DNA of 7,468 bases from Bacteroidales bacterium (GCA_029210905.1 JARGGF010000196.1:1-7468); one strand, 5' to 3'. Counted from the stretch's first letter, positions 1 to 7,294 are shown. The notes: generated by a model not told the origin, from the sequence alone. Numbers and translations: made by a program.

Positions 1-9
1 GCATACAAA

Positions 10-1914
10 ATGATAAGTACAGCAATTAATTTACAAGAAGTTGCCGAAGAATACAAAGAAAAGGCAAAAGACATAAAAAAGCGCATTGTTATTTGTGCCG
101 GTACAGGCTGTATAGCAAATGGTTCCATGAAAATTTATGATGAGTTTAAAAAAGAACTAAAAGAAGCGGGACTCGACGTTGTTTTAGAAGTAAATAAACA
201 CGAATGTAATGGTAAAGAACAAATTCACCTGAGTGGTAGCGGTTGCCAGGGTTTTTGCGCAATGGGTCCCTTATTGGAAATTTACCCTAACGACATTCTT
301 TATAACAAAGTAAAACCTGAGGATGTTAAAGAAATTGTTGAGCAGACCATTAAAAAAGACGAAATAATAGAAGAGTTACTTTATGTAAACCCAACCACTG
401 GTGATAAACATAAAGGACAGCATGACATTCCTTTTTATAAACGTCAGAACAGGATTGTTCTTTCAGACTGTGGCTCAATAGATCCGGAAGATTTATCAGA
501 ATACATCAGAAAAAAAGGTTACCAGGCAGCCGAGAAGGCATATCTTGAAATGACAGATATCGATGTATGCCAGACCATTTTAGAATCTGGTCTGCGCGGA
601 CGAGGAGGAGGTGGTTTTCCAACCGGGAAAAAATGGTTCCTAACCCAGGTCGAAAAAGACCAGAAAAAATATGTAATTTGTAATGGTGACGAGGGTGATC
701 CAGGAGCTTTTATGGACCGCAGCCTGATGGAAGGCAATCCACACCGCGTGATTGAAGGAATGATGATTGCTGCTAAAGCAATCGGTGCCGATGAAGGTTA
801 CGTTTATGTACGTCTGGAATATCCCCTGGCAGTGAAAAGAATGAAAAGGGCCATTGTGGCTGCTGAAAATGCAGGTATTCTTGGGGATGATGTATTTGGA
901 AGTGGCCAACGATTTACCATTCAGGTAATGGAAGGTGCCGGGGCGTTTGTTTGTGGTGAAGAAACTGCCCTGATGGCCTCTATCGAAGGGAAACGTGGAA
1001 TGCCTAACCCAAAACCTCCATTTCCTGCTCAGAAAGGTTTATGGGGACATCCTACTGTAATAAACAACGTGGAAACACTTGCTGCTGTGCCACTTATCCT
1101 AAGAAAAGGAGCAGAATGGTTCAAGCAATATGGAACGGAAAGCTCAAGGGGAACTAAAACTTTTGCATTAACAGGTCATGTTGCCAATACCGGGCTGATT
1201 GAAGTACCATTTGGAACCACACTTCGTGAAATTGTGTACAACATTGGCGGGGGTGTAACCAATGACGAAGGTGATATTACCAACGAAGGTTTTAAGGCCG
1301 TTCAAATAGGAGGACCATCGGGTGGTTGTTTGACTGAGGAGGATTTGGATCTGCCACTGGACTATGACAACCTGATTAAAAAAGGAGCCATGGTAGGTTC
1401 CGGTGGTTTGGTGGTAATGAACAAACAATCATGCATGGTAAGCATTGCCCGCTACTTTATGGAGTTTACACAGGAAGAGAGTTGTGGCAAGTGTGTTCCC
1501 TGCCGCGAAGGGACTAAACAGATGCTTTCCTTACTCGATGAAATTATTGAGGGTGAGGCAGATATGGAGACATTGAGCTTGTTAAAAGAAGTTGGGATGG
1601 TAGTAAAAAAGGCTTCGCTTTGTGGATTGGGAAAGACGGCTCCAAGTCCGGTTTTGTCTACTATGGAAAAGTTTTACGATGAATATATCCAACATGTTGA
1701 GCATAAAAAATGCCCGACCAATAATTGTAAAGCACTGGCTAACATTACTATTGATCCTGAAAAATGCACTGGTTGTACAGCATGTGCCCGTAAATGTCTG
1801 GTTAATGCCATATCAGGCAATAAAAAAGAAGTGCATGTAATTGACAATGAGATATGTACAAAGTGCGGGGTGTGTGATGCAACTTGTAAGTTTGATGCAA
1901 TCATTGGATTTTAA
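10..1914 (+). CDS. hydB: Electron-bifurcating [FeFe]-hydrogenase beta subunit (NuoF-like, NADH/FMN)
   Basis: Cytoplasmic flavoprotein subunit that exchanges electrons with NAD(H) and, in the HydABC family, is involved in bifurcation between NADH, ferredoxin and H2. Seen in the 634 residues: an N-terminal thioredoxin-like [2Fe-2S] domain (about 22-112; C29, C34, C79, C83); the NuoF core with the glycine-rich nucleotide-binding segment from G194 (GLRGRGGGGFPTG), the FMN-site segment NGDEGDPGAF from N225, and GAGAFVCGEETAL from G309; an SLBB-like region near 384-440; the NuoF [4Fe-4S] site C492, C495, C498, C538; and a C-terminal 2x[4Fe-4S] ferredoxin (C586, C589, C592, C596 and C616, C619, C622, C626). 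The added N- and C-terminal iron-sulfur domains separate it from plain complex I NuoF. Length fits HydB. The ATG at 10 gives 24 residues before the first strand; no Shine-Dalgarno is visible in the 9 bases available. The partner hydA follows after 147 bp. Alternative name: HndC-type NADP-reducing hydrogenase subunit; NAD versus NADP cannot be told here. Confidence 0.95.
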   Translation: MISTAINLQEVAEEYKEKAKDIKKRIVICAGTGCIANGSMKIYDEFKKELKEAGLDVVLEVNKHECNGKEQIHLSGSGCQGFCAMGPLLEIYPNDILYNKVKPEDVKEIVEQTIKKDEIIEELLYVNPTTGDKHKGQHDIPFYKRQNRIVLSDCGSIDPEDLSEYIRKKGYQAAEKAYLEMTDIDVCQTILESGLRGRGGGGFPTGKKWFLTQVEKDQKKYVICNGDEGDPGAFMDRSLMEGNPHRVIEGMMIAAKAIGADEGYVYVRLEYPLAVKRMKRAIVAAENAGILGDDVFGSGQRFTIQVMEGAGAFVCGEETALMASIEGKRGMPNPKPPFPAQKGLWGHPTVINNVETLAAVPLILRKGAEWFKQYGTESSRGTKTFALTGHVANTGLIEVPFGTTLREIVYNIGGGVTNDEGDITNEGFKAVQIGGPSGGCLTEEDLDLPLDYDNLIKKGAMVGSGGLVVMNKQSCMVSIARYFMEFTQEESCGKCVPCREGTKQMLSLLDEIIEGEADMETLSLLKEVGMVVKKASLCGLGKTAPSPVLSTMEKFYDEYIQHVEHKKCPTNNCKALANITIDPEKCTGCTACARKCLVNAISGNKKEVHVIDNEICTKCGVCDATCKFDAIIGF

Positions 1915-1928
1915 AAACCTATGATTGG

Positions 1929-1956
1929 GAAATTAGAAATTAGTTATTAGAACTTA
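1929..1956 (+). repeat. Four-unit heptamer array, left arm
   Basis: Four consecutive 7-bp units lie between hydB and hydA: GAAATTA, GAAATTA, GTTATTA, GAACTTA. The register is exact. An inverted array of the same units lies at 1986-2013. Read in nested register, the two arrays pair at 22 of 28 positions around a 29-nt loop. In other registers 1929-1943 pairs with 1985-1999 (14 of 15) and 1946-1955 pairs with 2001-2010 (10 of 10). The function is unknown: it could form mRNA structure between hydB and hydA or be a dispersed intergenic repeat. Confidence 0.75.
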
Positions 1957-1985
1957 TTTAAAAAATTGCTTGCTTTTTTTTCATC

Positions 1986-2013
1986 TAATTTCCAATTTCA
2001 AAGTTCTAATTTC
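1986..2013 (-). repeat. Four-unit heptamer array, right (inverted) arm
   Basis: Units on the + strand are TAATTTC, CAATTTC, AAAGTTC, TAATTTC, which are reverse complements of the GAAATTA/GAACTTA type units at 1929-1956. The 29 bp between the arms include a run of eight T at 1974-1981, so a transcript hairpin here would carry U's in its loop rather than after the stem. That makes it unlike a classical terminator. The array ends 48 bp before the hydA start. Confidence 0.75.
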
Positions 2014-2061
2014 TTGGATTTATTCATACAAAAGAAAGTTTCAATTAAAAAAAGTCAACAA

Positions 2062-4107
2062 ATGAATGAAAAATATATAACCATCGACGGCATAAAAATT
2101 CATATAGAAGGAGAAAGAAATGTGCTGGAGCTGATCCGAAAAGCAGATATTGAATTGCCAACCTTTTGTTATCACTCAGAATTAAGTGTTTACGGTGCCT
2201 GCCGCTTATGTGTTGCCGATATTGAAGGAATGGGCATACAAACTACCTGTTCCACTCCGCCACGTGAGGGAATGGTGATACATACAAGTACTGCCGAGGT
2301 GCGCCAAATCCGAAAAGTAAACCTTGAATTACTGCTTGCTAATCATGATGTTAGCTGTCCGACCTGCGCCAGAAGCAACAACTGCAAATTGCAGGATTTA
2401 ACCCGTCGGTTGGGGATTACAAAAAGCCGGTTCAAAAAAACCACAAAAACACTTCCAATTGACACAAAATCGCGAAGCATTATTCATGATCCTAACAAAT
2501 GTGTATTGTGTGGTGATTGTGTACGTGTTTGTAAAGAAATTCAAACTGTTGGTGCCATCGATTTTGTGCAACGTGGCTCTAATACCATTGTGGGGCCAGC
2601 CTATGGAAAAAGCCTTGCTGATGTGGAATGCGTATATTGCGGTCAATGTGTTACAGTGTGCCCGGTTGGTGCATTGACACCAAGACCCGAAACTGAAGAA
2701 GTCTGGAAAGCAATAAACGATCCTTCAAAAGTTGTTGTTGCGCAAATAGCTCCGGCAGTGCGTGTTGCAATTGGTGAAGAATTTGGTTTGGAACCTGGTA
2801 CTGTTTCTACCGGGCAAATGGTTGCTGCTCTTAAAAGAATTGGTTTCGATCAGGTATACGATACTTCATTTACTGCGGATTTAACTGTTATTGAGGAAAC
2901 TACCGAATTTATTTCGCGGAAACTAAGAGGTGAAAAATTGCCGCAGTTTACTTCGTGTTGCCCGGGTTGGGTGAAATTTGCGGAGCAATATTATCCGGAA
3001 TTACTGGAGAATTTGTCAAGCTGCAAATCGCCTCAGCAAATGTTTGGAAGTTTGGCCAAAGAAATGTTACCTTCCATTTTAAAAGTTAACAAAGAAGACC
3101 TGGTGGTGGTTTCAATTATGCCATGTACCGCTAAAAAATTTGAAACCAAAAGGGATGAATTTATTCATGGCGAAACAGCTGATGTTGATCACGTTATTAC
3201 TACAGAAGGCCTTTCAAAAATGATTGCTGAAACGGGTATACAATTTACCAAAATTACTCCTGAGTCATTTGATTTACCGCTTGGTTTTAAAACTGGTGCG
3301 GGTGTACTTTTTGGAAATTCCGGAGGGGTGAGCGAAGCCGTATTGCGTTACGCTTATGAAAAACTAACCGGAGAAACCCTTACCAAAGTTGATTTTAAAA
3401 TGGTACGTGGTAAAGAAGGCATCAGAACAGCTGAAGTAGAGTTAGGTAAAGTAAAAATTAAACTTGGGGTTGTTCATAGTCTTAAAAATGCACGTCAGAT
3501 ATGCGAAGAAATTAAAAAAGGGGAGACCGATTACGACTTAATTGAGGTAATGGCCTGTCCGGGAGGATGTATCAATGGAGGAGGCCAGCCGGTTAGCTTT
3601 GATCCTGAATATAAGGAAAAACGGACCAAAGGTATTTACAGTTGCGATAAGCAGTTGCAATTGCATAAATCACAGGAAAATCCTTATGTAAAAGAGGTGT
3701 ATGAAAAAATACTTGGAGAAGTGGGTGGGCATAAAGCTCATGAATTACTGCATACGCACTACACTGGCCGTAAAAGGGTTAAAAATCAGACCATTACTAT
3801 TAGAAATACACGGCATCCAAAAATCGAAGTTTGCGTTTGTGTGGGTACAAATTGTTACAATAAAGGTGCACACCGTATCCTTCGAAAAATGATGAAACAC
3901 GTATCGGCCAATAAACTTGAAGATATTGTGGGATTTGAAGGTCAGGAAGATATGGTTGATGTAAAAGCCACTTTTTGTTTTGAAAGATGTGAAAGAGGAC
4001 CGGTGGTGCGTATTAACAATAAGATTATTGAGCACGCTACTTATGAAACTGCCAAAGAAGTCCTTTACAAAGAAATACAGAAAGTGGGGGCACTCCTTGA
4101 AAGTTAA
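2062..4107 (+). CDS. hydA: Electron-bifurcating [FeFe]-hydrogenase catalytic subunit
   Basis: Catalytic subunit that makes or oxidises H2 at the H-cluster, in the cytoplasm, with HydB. From ATG 2062 (681 residues): N-terminal [2Fe-2S] (C36, C47, C50, C63); His-Cys3 [4Fe-4S] (H95, C99, C102, C108); 2x[4Fe-4S] (C147, C150, C153, C157 and C190, C193, C196, C200); H-cluster loops TSCCPGW (T297-W303), MPCTAKK (C355) and MACPGGC (C499, C503). Proton-path residues E279, E282, C299 and S319, and M353 and M497, are all present. A linker follows, then a C-terminal thioredoxin-like [2Fe-2S] domain (C593, C598, C639, C643), as in Thermotoga-type HydA and absent from clostridial CpI. An in-frame TTG at 1966 would add 32 residues of unstructured, repeat-encoded sequence; ATG 2062 is preferred because residue numbering then matches CpI exactly. 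No Shine-Dalgarno. Alternative name: HndD-like. A terminator-like hairpin follows. Confidence 0.96.
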   Translation: MNEKYITIDGIKIHIEGERNVLELIRKADIELPTFCYHSELSVYGACRLCVADIEGMGIQTTCSTPPREGMVIHTSTAEVRQIRKVNLELLLANHDVSCPTCARSNNCKLQDLTRRLGITKSRFKKTTKTLPIDTKSRSIIHDPNKCVLCGDCVRVCKEIQTVGAIDFVQRGSNTIVGPAYGKSLADVECVYCGQCVTVCPVGALTPRPETEEVWKAINDPSKVVVAQIAPAVRVAIGEEFGLEPGTVSTGQMVAALKRIGFDQVYDTSFTADLTVIEETTEFISRKLRGEKLPQFTSCCPGWVKFAEQYYPELLENLSSCKSPQQMFGSLAKEMLPSILKVNKEDLVVVSIMPCTAKKFETKRDEFIHGETADVDHVITTEGLSKMIAETGIQFTKITPESFDLPLGFKTGAGVLFGNSGGVSEAVLRYAYEKLTGETLTKVDFKMVRGKEGIRTAEVELGKVKIKLGVVHSLKNARQICEEIKKGETDYDLIEVMACPGGCINGGGQPVSFDPEYKEKRTKGIYSCDKQLQLHKSQENPYVKEVYEKILGEVGGHKAHELLHTHYTGRKRVKNQTITIRNTRHPKIEVCVCVGTNCYNKGAHRILRKMMKHVSANKLEDIVGFEGQEDMVDVKATFCFERCERGPVVRINNKIIEHATYETAKEVLYKEIQKVGALLES

Positions 4108-4125
4108 AATTCAATAGTTTTTTTG

Positions 4126-4181
4126 GGCAGCAGACCAGTTAATTGTTCTAAAATTAAAAAGTCTGTTGCCGTTTTTATTTT
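4126..4181 (+). terminator. Rho-independent terminator-like hairpin after hydA
   Basis: GGCAGCAGAC (4126-4135) pairs with GTCTGTTGCC (4161-4170) over 10 bp with one G-U pair. Inside, TTAATT (4139-4144) pairs with AATTAA (4152-4157) across a 3x3 internal loop. The stem is followed directly by GTTTTTATTTT (4171-4181). It starts 18 bp after the hydA stop. This suggests hydA mRNA ends or is attenuated here and that hydS is expressed at a lower or separately controlled level. I infer this from structure only. Confidence 0.65.
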
Positions 4182-4205
4182 GGGATTTCCTGACTGACTT
4201 CTTTT

Positions 4206-4227
4206 TAATGCAGACGCTCGTGCATTA
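4206..4227. promoter_or_regulatory. 22-bp dyad upstream of hydS, candidate operator
   Basis: TAATGCA (4206-4212) and TGCATTA (4221-4227) form a perfect 7-bp inverted repeat with an 8-bp spacer, 36 bp before the hydS start. A further TGCAT occurs at 4256-4260. Length and symmetry suit a dimeric regulator, and the site lies after the hydA terminator-like hairpin, where a hydS promoter would be expected. It does not match the Rex or CRP/FNR consensus I know, so no regulator is named. A chance dyad in AT-rich DNA is possible. Confidence 0.35.
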
Positions 4228-4263
4228 TAACAGCCAGCAAGATAATTAGTTTTACTGCATATT

Positions 4264-5961
4264 ATGAGAACCTCAAAATCAGAAGTTTACACCAATCCGG
4301 CTAAATGCAGCGATTGTTACCGTTGTGTGAGGGTTTGCCCCGTTAATGCCATAAAAATGGAAAATGGGCAGGCGATGGTGATCCCCGAAAACTGCATAGC
4401 TTGCGGTACCTGCATCCCGGAATGTCCACAACATGCAAAAACTTATGTGAACCATGTAGCAGATGTAATTGATTTATTGGCAGCTAACAACCCGGTTATC
4501 ATTAGCATTGCTCCTTCATTTGCCACGGTATATTCAAAATGGGAACGAAAAAGGCTTCCGTCTGCGCTCAGACAGGCAGGTTTTTTTAAGATTACAGAAA
4601 CTGCAATTGGGGCCTATGAAGTGGCACAAAAAACAAGGGAATATATTGAAAATAAGCCCAACAGCTCGCATATTTGCACTGCCTGTCCTGCTGTGGTGAA
4701 TTATATTCAGAAATATTGCAAGGAAGAAATTCCTGATTTAGTACCTGTGGTTTCACCCATGATTGCTCATGCCCGAATGCTGAAAACGGAGCTTGGCCCC
4801 GATTGTAGGGTGGTGTTTGCCGGACCCTGTGTGGCAAAAAAAGATGAAGCGTTACATCCAAAAAACAAAGCATTTGTTGATGCTGTGCTTACTTTTAGTG
4901 AGTTAGACGAAATTCTACTAAAAAAAAATATCGATTTAAAGGCTTGTGAAGAAAGCAGCTTCGATCAAAAAGCAAGCGGATTTTCAAAACTGTTCCCACT
5001 GGAAGAAGGGTTACTGAAAACAGCCGGTTTTGAGCGCGATACGTTTAATAAAGTAATCGCACTCAGCGGATTTGATGAAGTAAAAGATGCACTGGCCGCG
5101 ATTCAGCAAAAAAAAGGAAATTATGTTATTGAGCCTTTATTTTGTAGATCAGGGTGCATAAATGGACCGGTGGTTCGAAATTCAAATTTATTACAAAAAA
5201 GAAGTGAATTGCTGGACTATTTTAATGAAACTCCAAAATTGGATAGTACCTGTCAAAATATTGATAATCTAGGATTTAAATATGAAGAAAAAGCAACTTC
5301 TATCAATGAATTATATTCCGAAAATGAAATAAGTGAAGTTTTAAAAAGCACAGGTAAATTAAACGAAGAGGATGAACTCAATTGCATGGCTTGTGGTTAT
5401 GCAACTTGCAGAGACAAGGCCATTGCTGTTTTACAGGGAATAGCCGAAATTGAGATGTGCATGCCCTACATGCGCAGATTGGCAGAACAAAAAAATGACA
5501 AGCTGATAGCTGCAGATCCGAATGGTTTAGTTATATTAAACCAAAAGCTTGAGCTGGTGAGCATGAACCCTGCCTTTAAAAAAATGTTTATTTGTTCAGA
5601 CAATTTGCTGGGAAAGGGGATCTCTTACCTTATAGATCCAGAACCTTTTGAAAGAATTGCAACCAAACAATTAAATAAATACAACGAGGTAATTAAATAC
5701 CAGGCTTACAATCTGGTTTGTCACCTGCTTTGTTATGCCATTGAAGAAGAAAATCAGTTTGTAGGTATTTTTGTTGATATCACAGATACCTATTCGAACA
5801 AAGAAAAGCTGAAAGACCTGAAAACCGAAACAATTACACAAGCACAGGAATTGATGGAGCATCAGATTAACATGGCTCAGGAACTGGCCCGGTTTATTGG
5901 CGATCATACTGCACGTGGAGAAATACTGATGAACAAGTTGATTAATGAGATTAGGAAATGA
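4264..5961 (+). CDS. hydS: Putative sensory [FeFe]-hydrogenase with PAS domain (HydS-like, group C)
   Basis: Probable H2 or redox sensor rather than a bulk catalyst; cytoplasmic, no signal peptide or membrane segment. The 565 residues show 2x[4Fe-4S] (C15, C18, C21, C25 and C44, C47, C50, C54); an H-cluster domain with ligands C141 (loop CTACPAV), C189 (loop GPCVAKK), C294 and C298 (loop CRSGCINGP); a four-cysteine FeS domain (C374, C377, C382, C399, as in RnfB-type FeS domains); a PAS domain at about 411-520; and a helical, probably coiled-coil tail to the end. Compared with hydA, the proton-relay Cys is Ala140, Met353 is Gly187 and Met497 is Leu292, changes that fit the sensory group. It lacks the N-terminal [2Fe-2S] and His-Cys3 domains. 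No kinase or other output domain is present; the phosphatase gene 178 bp downstream is the likely partner. ATG 4264 directly precedes the ferredoxin domain; no Shine-Dalgarno. Known in Firmicutes as HydS or HfsB-like. Confidence 0.88.
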   Translation: MRTSKSEVYTNPAKCSDCYRCVRVCPVNAIKMENGQAMVIPENCIACGTCIPECPQHAKTYVNHVADVIDLLAANNPVIISIAPSFATVYSKWERKRLPSALRQAGFFKITETAIGAYEVAQKTREYIENKPNSSHICTACPAVVNYIQKYCKEEIPDLVPVVSPMIAHARMLKTELGPDCRVVFAGPCVAKKDEALHPKNKAFVDAVLTFSELDEILLKKNIDLKACEESSFDQKASGFSKLFPLEEGLLKTAGFERDTFNKVIALSGFDEVKDALAAIQQKKGNYVIEPLFCRSGCINGPVVRNSNLLQKRSELLDYFNETPKLDSTCQNIDNLGFKYEEKATSINELYSENEISEVLKSTGKLNEEDELNCMACGYATCRDKAIAVLQGIAEIEMCMPYMRRLAEQKNDKLIAADPNGLVILNQKLELVSMNPAFKKMFICSDNLLGKGISYLIDPEPFERIATKQLNKYNEVIKYQAYNLVCHLLCYAIEEENQFVGIFVDITDTYSNKEKLKDLKTETITQAQELMEHQINMAQELARFIGDHTARGEILMNKLINEIRK

Positions 5962-5963
5962 AT

Positions 5964-6017
5964 TATCATCCAATTAGTTGATGATATAATTAGCGTAGGC
6001 AAGCAACTTGCTCTTTT
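5964..6017 (+). other. Two small hairpins after hydS, possible weak terminator
   Basis: TATCATC (5964-5970) and GATGATA (5980-5986) are a 7-bp inverted repeat; an alternative fold with one bulged C gives nine pairs and a TTAG tetraloop. Then GCAAG-CAA-CTTGC (5999-6011) is followed by TCTTTT. Both stems are short and the T tract is weak, so termination here would be partial at best. The rest of the 178-bp gap to the next gene shows no convincing promoter. Confidence 0.3.
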
Positions 6018-6139
6018 GTCATTCCGATTTAGTGGTAAGATTTAATTTTTTAATAAGCAAAGCTTTATGACAGGAAGAAAGTTACACAAAACCGTTTTTT
6101 GAGTTTTCTTACAACAATTTCTCAATAAATATATTATCA

Positions 6140-7291
6140 ATGTCATATATTCATACAGATATATTTACTCATCAGATAGCAAAAGTTCCCGGTAATCTTT
6201 GTGGTGATGTAATCGGCTATCGACATGATGAGGATGCAACAACATTAATTTTAGCTGATGGATTGGGCGCCGGAGTTAAGGCAAATATTGCTGCTGAAAT
6301 GTGTGTCTCAAGGTTTTTAAGTCTGATTGGACATGGGGCAAGTTTGCGTGAAGCTTTTGCTGCTATGGTAAAAACCATGAACAGTGCCTGGGGAAGGGAT
6401 GAGGCTTTTTCGGTATTTTCAGTAGCCCGAATACTCAATAATGGAAATACCACGGTGCTTTCCTACGACAGTCCTGCACCGATATTGGTGACCAACAATT
6501 ATGCTAAAGTATTGTCAGATAGAGTGTATACACTTGAAAATGCAGTTATTTGCGAAAATTTCGGTAAGCTAAACGAAGGAGAAGGTTTGTTAATAATGAG
6601 TGATGGCATTACCCAGGCAGGCATAGGAAATGGTCTGAAAAATGGATGGGGAAGTGATGGAATTGCTAAATATCTCAATAAAAGGAACGTGCTTGAATCT
6701 ATTGATGGAGAGATGTTTGCCATTGATATCTATAAGCAGGCTAAATCTTATTGGGGCAAATCTCAAGGCGATGATTGTTCTGTTCTGTTAGCAAAAAATC
6801 GGAAAGGTATCACAGTTAATATATTAAGCGGGCCACCAGTTAGTAAAAATGATGATAATCAGATGGTTTCTGATTTTCTGAATGCCAAAGGAATAAAGGT
6901 TATTTGTGGCGGTACTACCGCAATTTTGGCTGCCCGTGAATTGAAAAAAACGCTTGAATCTGAAAAAATTGCTGGTAATAACATTGCTCCACCAAGCTAT
7001 AAAATTGATGGAATTAACCTTGTTACTGAAGGAATAGTTACCCTGAACCAGGTTTATAACCTGATGGACGAGGAAAGTGAAGCCTTTGAAGAAGATTCCC
7101 CGGTATTTGAATTACTGGAAATGCTCAATATGGCAGACAGGGTCAATATTTTTCAGGGCAGATCAAGTAATCCGGCAGGAGCTAATATTGTGTACAGGCA
7201 ACAGGGCATTCTTCCCAGAAAAAAAATACTGCAACTTATCAAAGATAAATTAATTGAGCAGGGGAAGCTGGTAGTATGTTATGAATATTGA
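6140..7291 (+). CDS. SpoIIE/PP2C-family serine phosphatase with unknown C-terminal domain, hydrogenase-linked
   Basis: Predicted metal-dependent protein serine/threonine phosphatase, cytoplasmic. Of 383 residues, about 1-220 form the SpoIIE/PP2C domain with its acidic metal ligands in order: GDVIG (D23), LADGLGAG (D40), MSDGITQAG (D155) and GDDCS (D211, D212). All appear intact, so it should be active. Residues about 224-383 are a second domain I do not recognise. It contains GPP at 231-233, CGGTTAILAAR from C256, LVTEGI at 294-299, an acidic stretch at 310-319 and a basic, helical end. There is no sensor domain in this protein, whereas the preceding HydS has a sensor and no output, so the two probably work together. 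Firmicute hydrogenase operons carry a comparable phosphatase gene (for example hfsA of Thermoanaerobacterium). No anti-sigma factor, antagonist or kinase is encoded nearby, so the substrate is unknown. ATG 6140 lies six codons before the first conserved strand; no Shine-Dalgarno. Confidence 0.85.
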   Translation: MSYIHTDIFTHQIAKVPGNLCGDVIGYRHDEDATTLILADGLGAGVKANIAAEMCVSRFLSLIGHGASLREAFAAMVKTMNSAWGRDEAFSVFSVARILNNGNTTVLSYDSPAPILVTNNYAKVLSDRVYTLENAVICENFGKLNEGEGLLIMSDGITQAGIGNGLKNGWGSDGIAKYLNKRNVLESIDGEMFAIDIYKQAKSYWGKSQGDDCSVLLAKNRKGITVNILSGPPVSKNDDNQMVSDFLNAKGIKVICGGTTAILAARELKKTLESEKIAGNNIAPPSYKIDGINLVTEGIVTLNQVYNLMDEESEAFEEDSPVFELLEMLNMADRVNIFQGRSSNPAGANIVYRQQGILPRKKILQLIKDKLIEQGKLVVCYEY

Positions 7292-7294
7292 TTT

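Noticed and set aside
519..909. Open frames on the minus strand inside hydB
   Set aside because: They lie opposite the conserved NuoF core, have no recognisable domains and no intergenic start context; they are shadows of the coding strand.
1929..2013. Rho-independent terminator between hydB and hydA
   Set aside because: The stem is almost wholly A-T, the T run lies in the loop rather than after the stem, and a break here would split two subunits of one complex.
1929..2013. CRISPR array
   Set aside because: Units are 7 bp with no spacers; there are no repeats of 25-40 bp and no cas genes.
1966..2061. N-terminal extension of hydA by 32 codons from TTG 1966
   Set aside because: The extension is encoded by the inverted heptamer array, has no domain character, and starts at a rare codon; ATG 2062 begins exactly at the conserved [2Fe-2S] domain.
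4247..4254. TAGTTTTA as a Bacteroidota -7 box (TAnnTTTG) for hydS
   Set aside because: The last base does not match, no TTG-type -33 box lies at the right spacing, and the transcript would begin almost at the start codon.
6043..6050. TAATTTTT as a -7 box for the phosphatase gene, with TTTG at 6015-6018
   Set aside because: The spacing of 24 bp is too long and the box is only a run of T's in AT-rich DNA.
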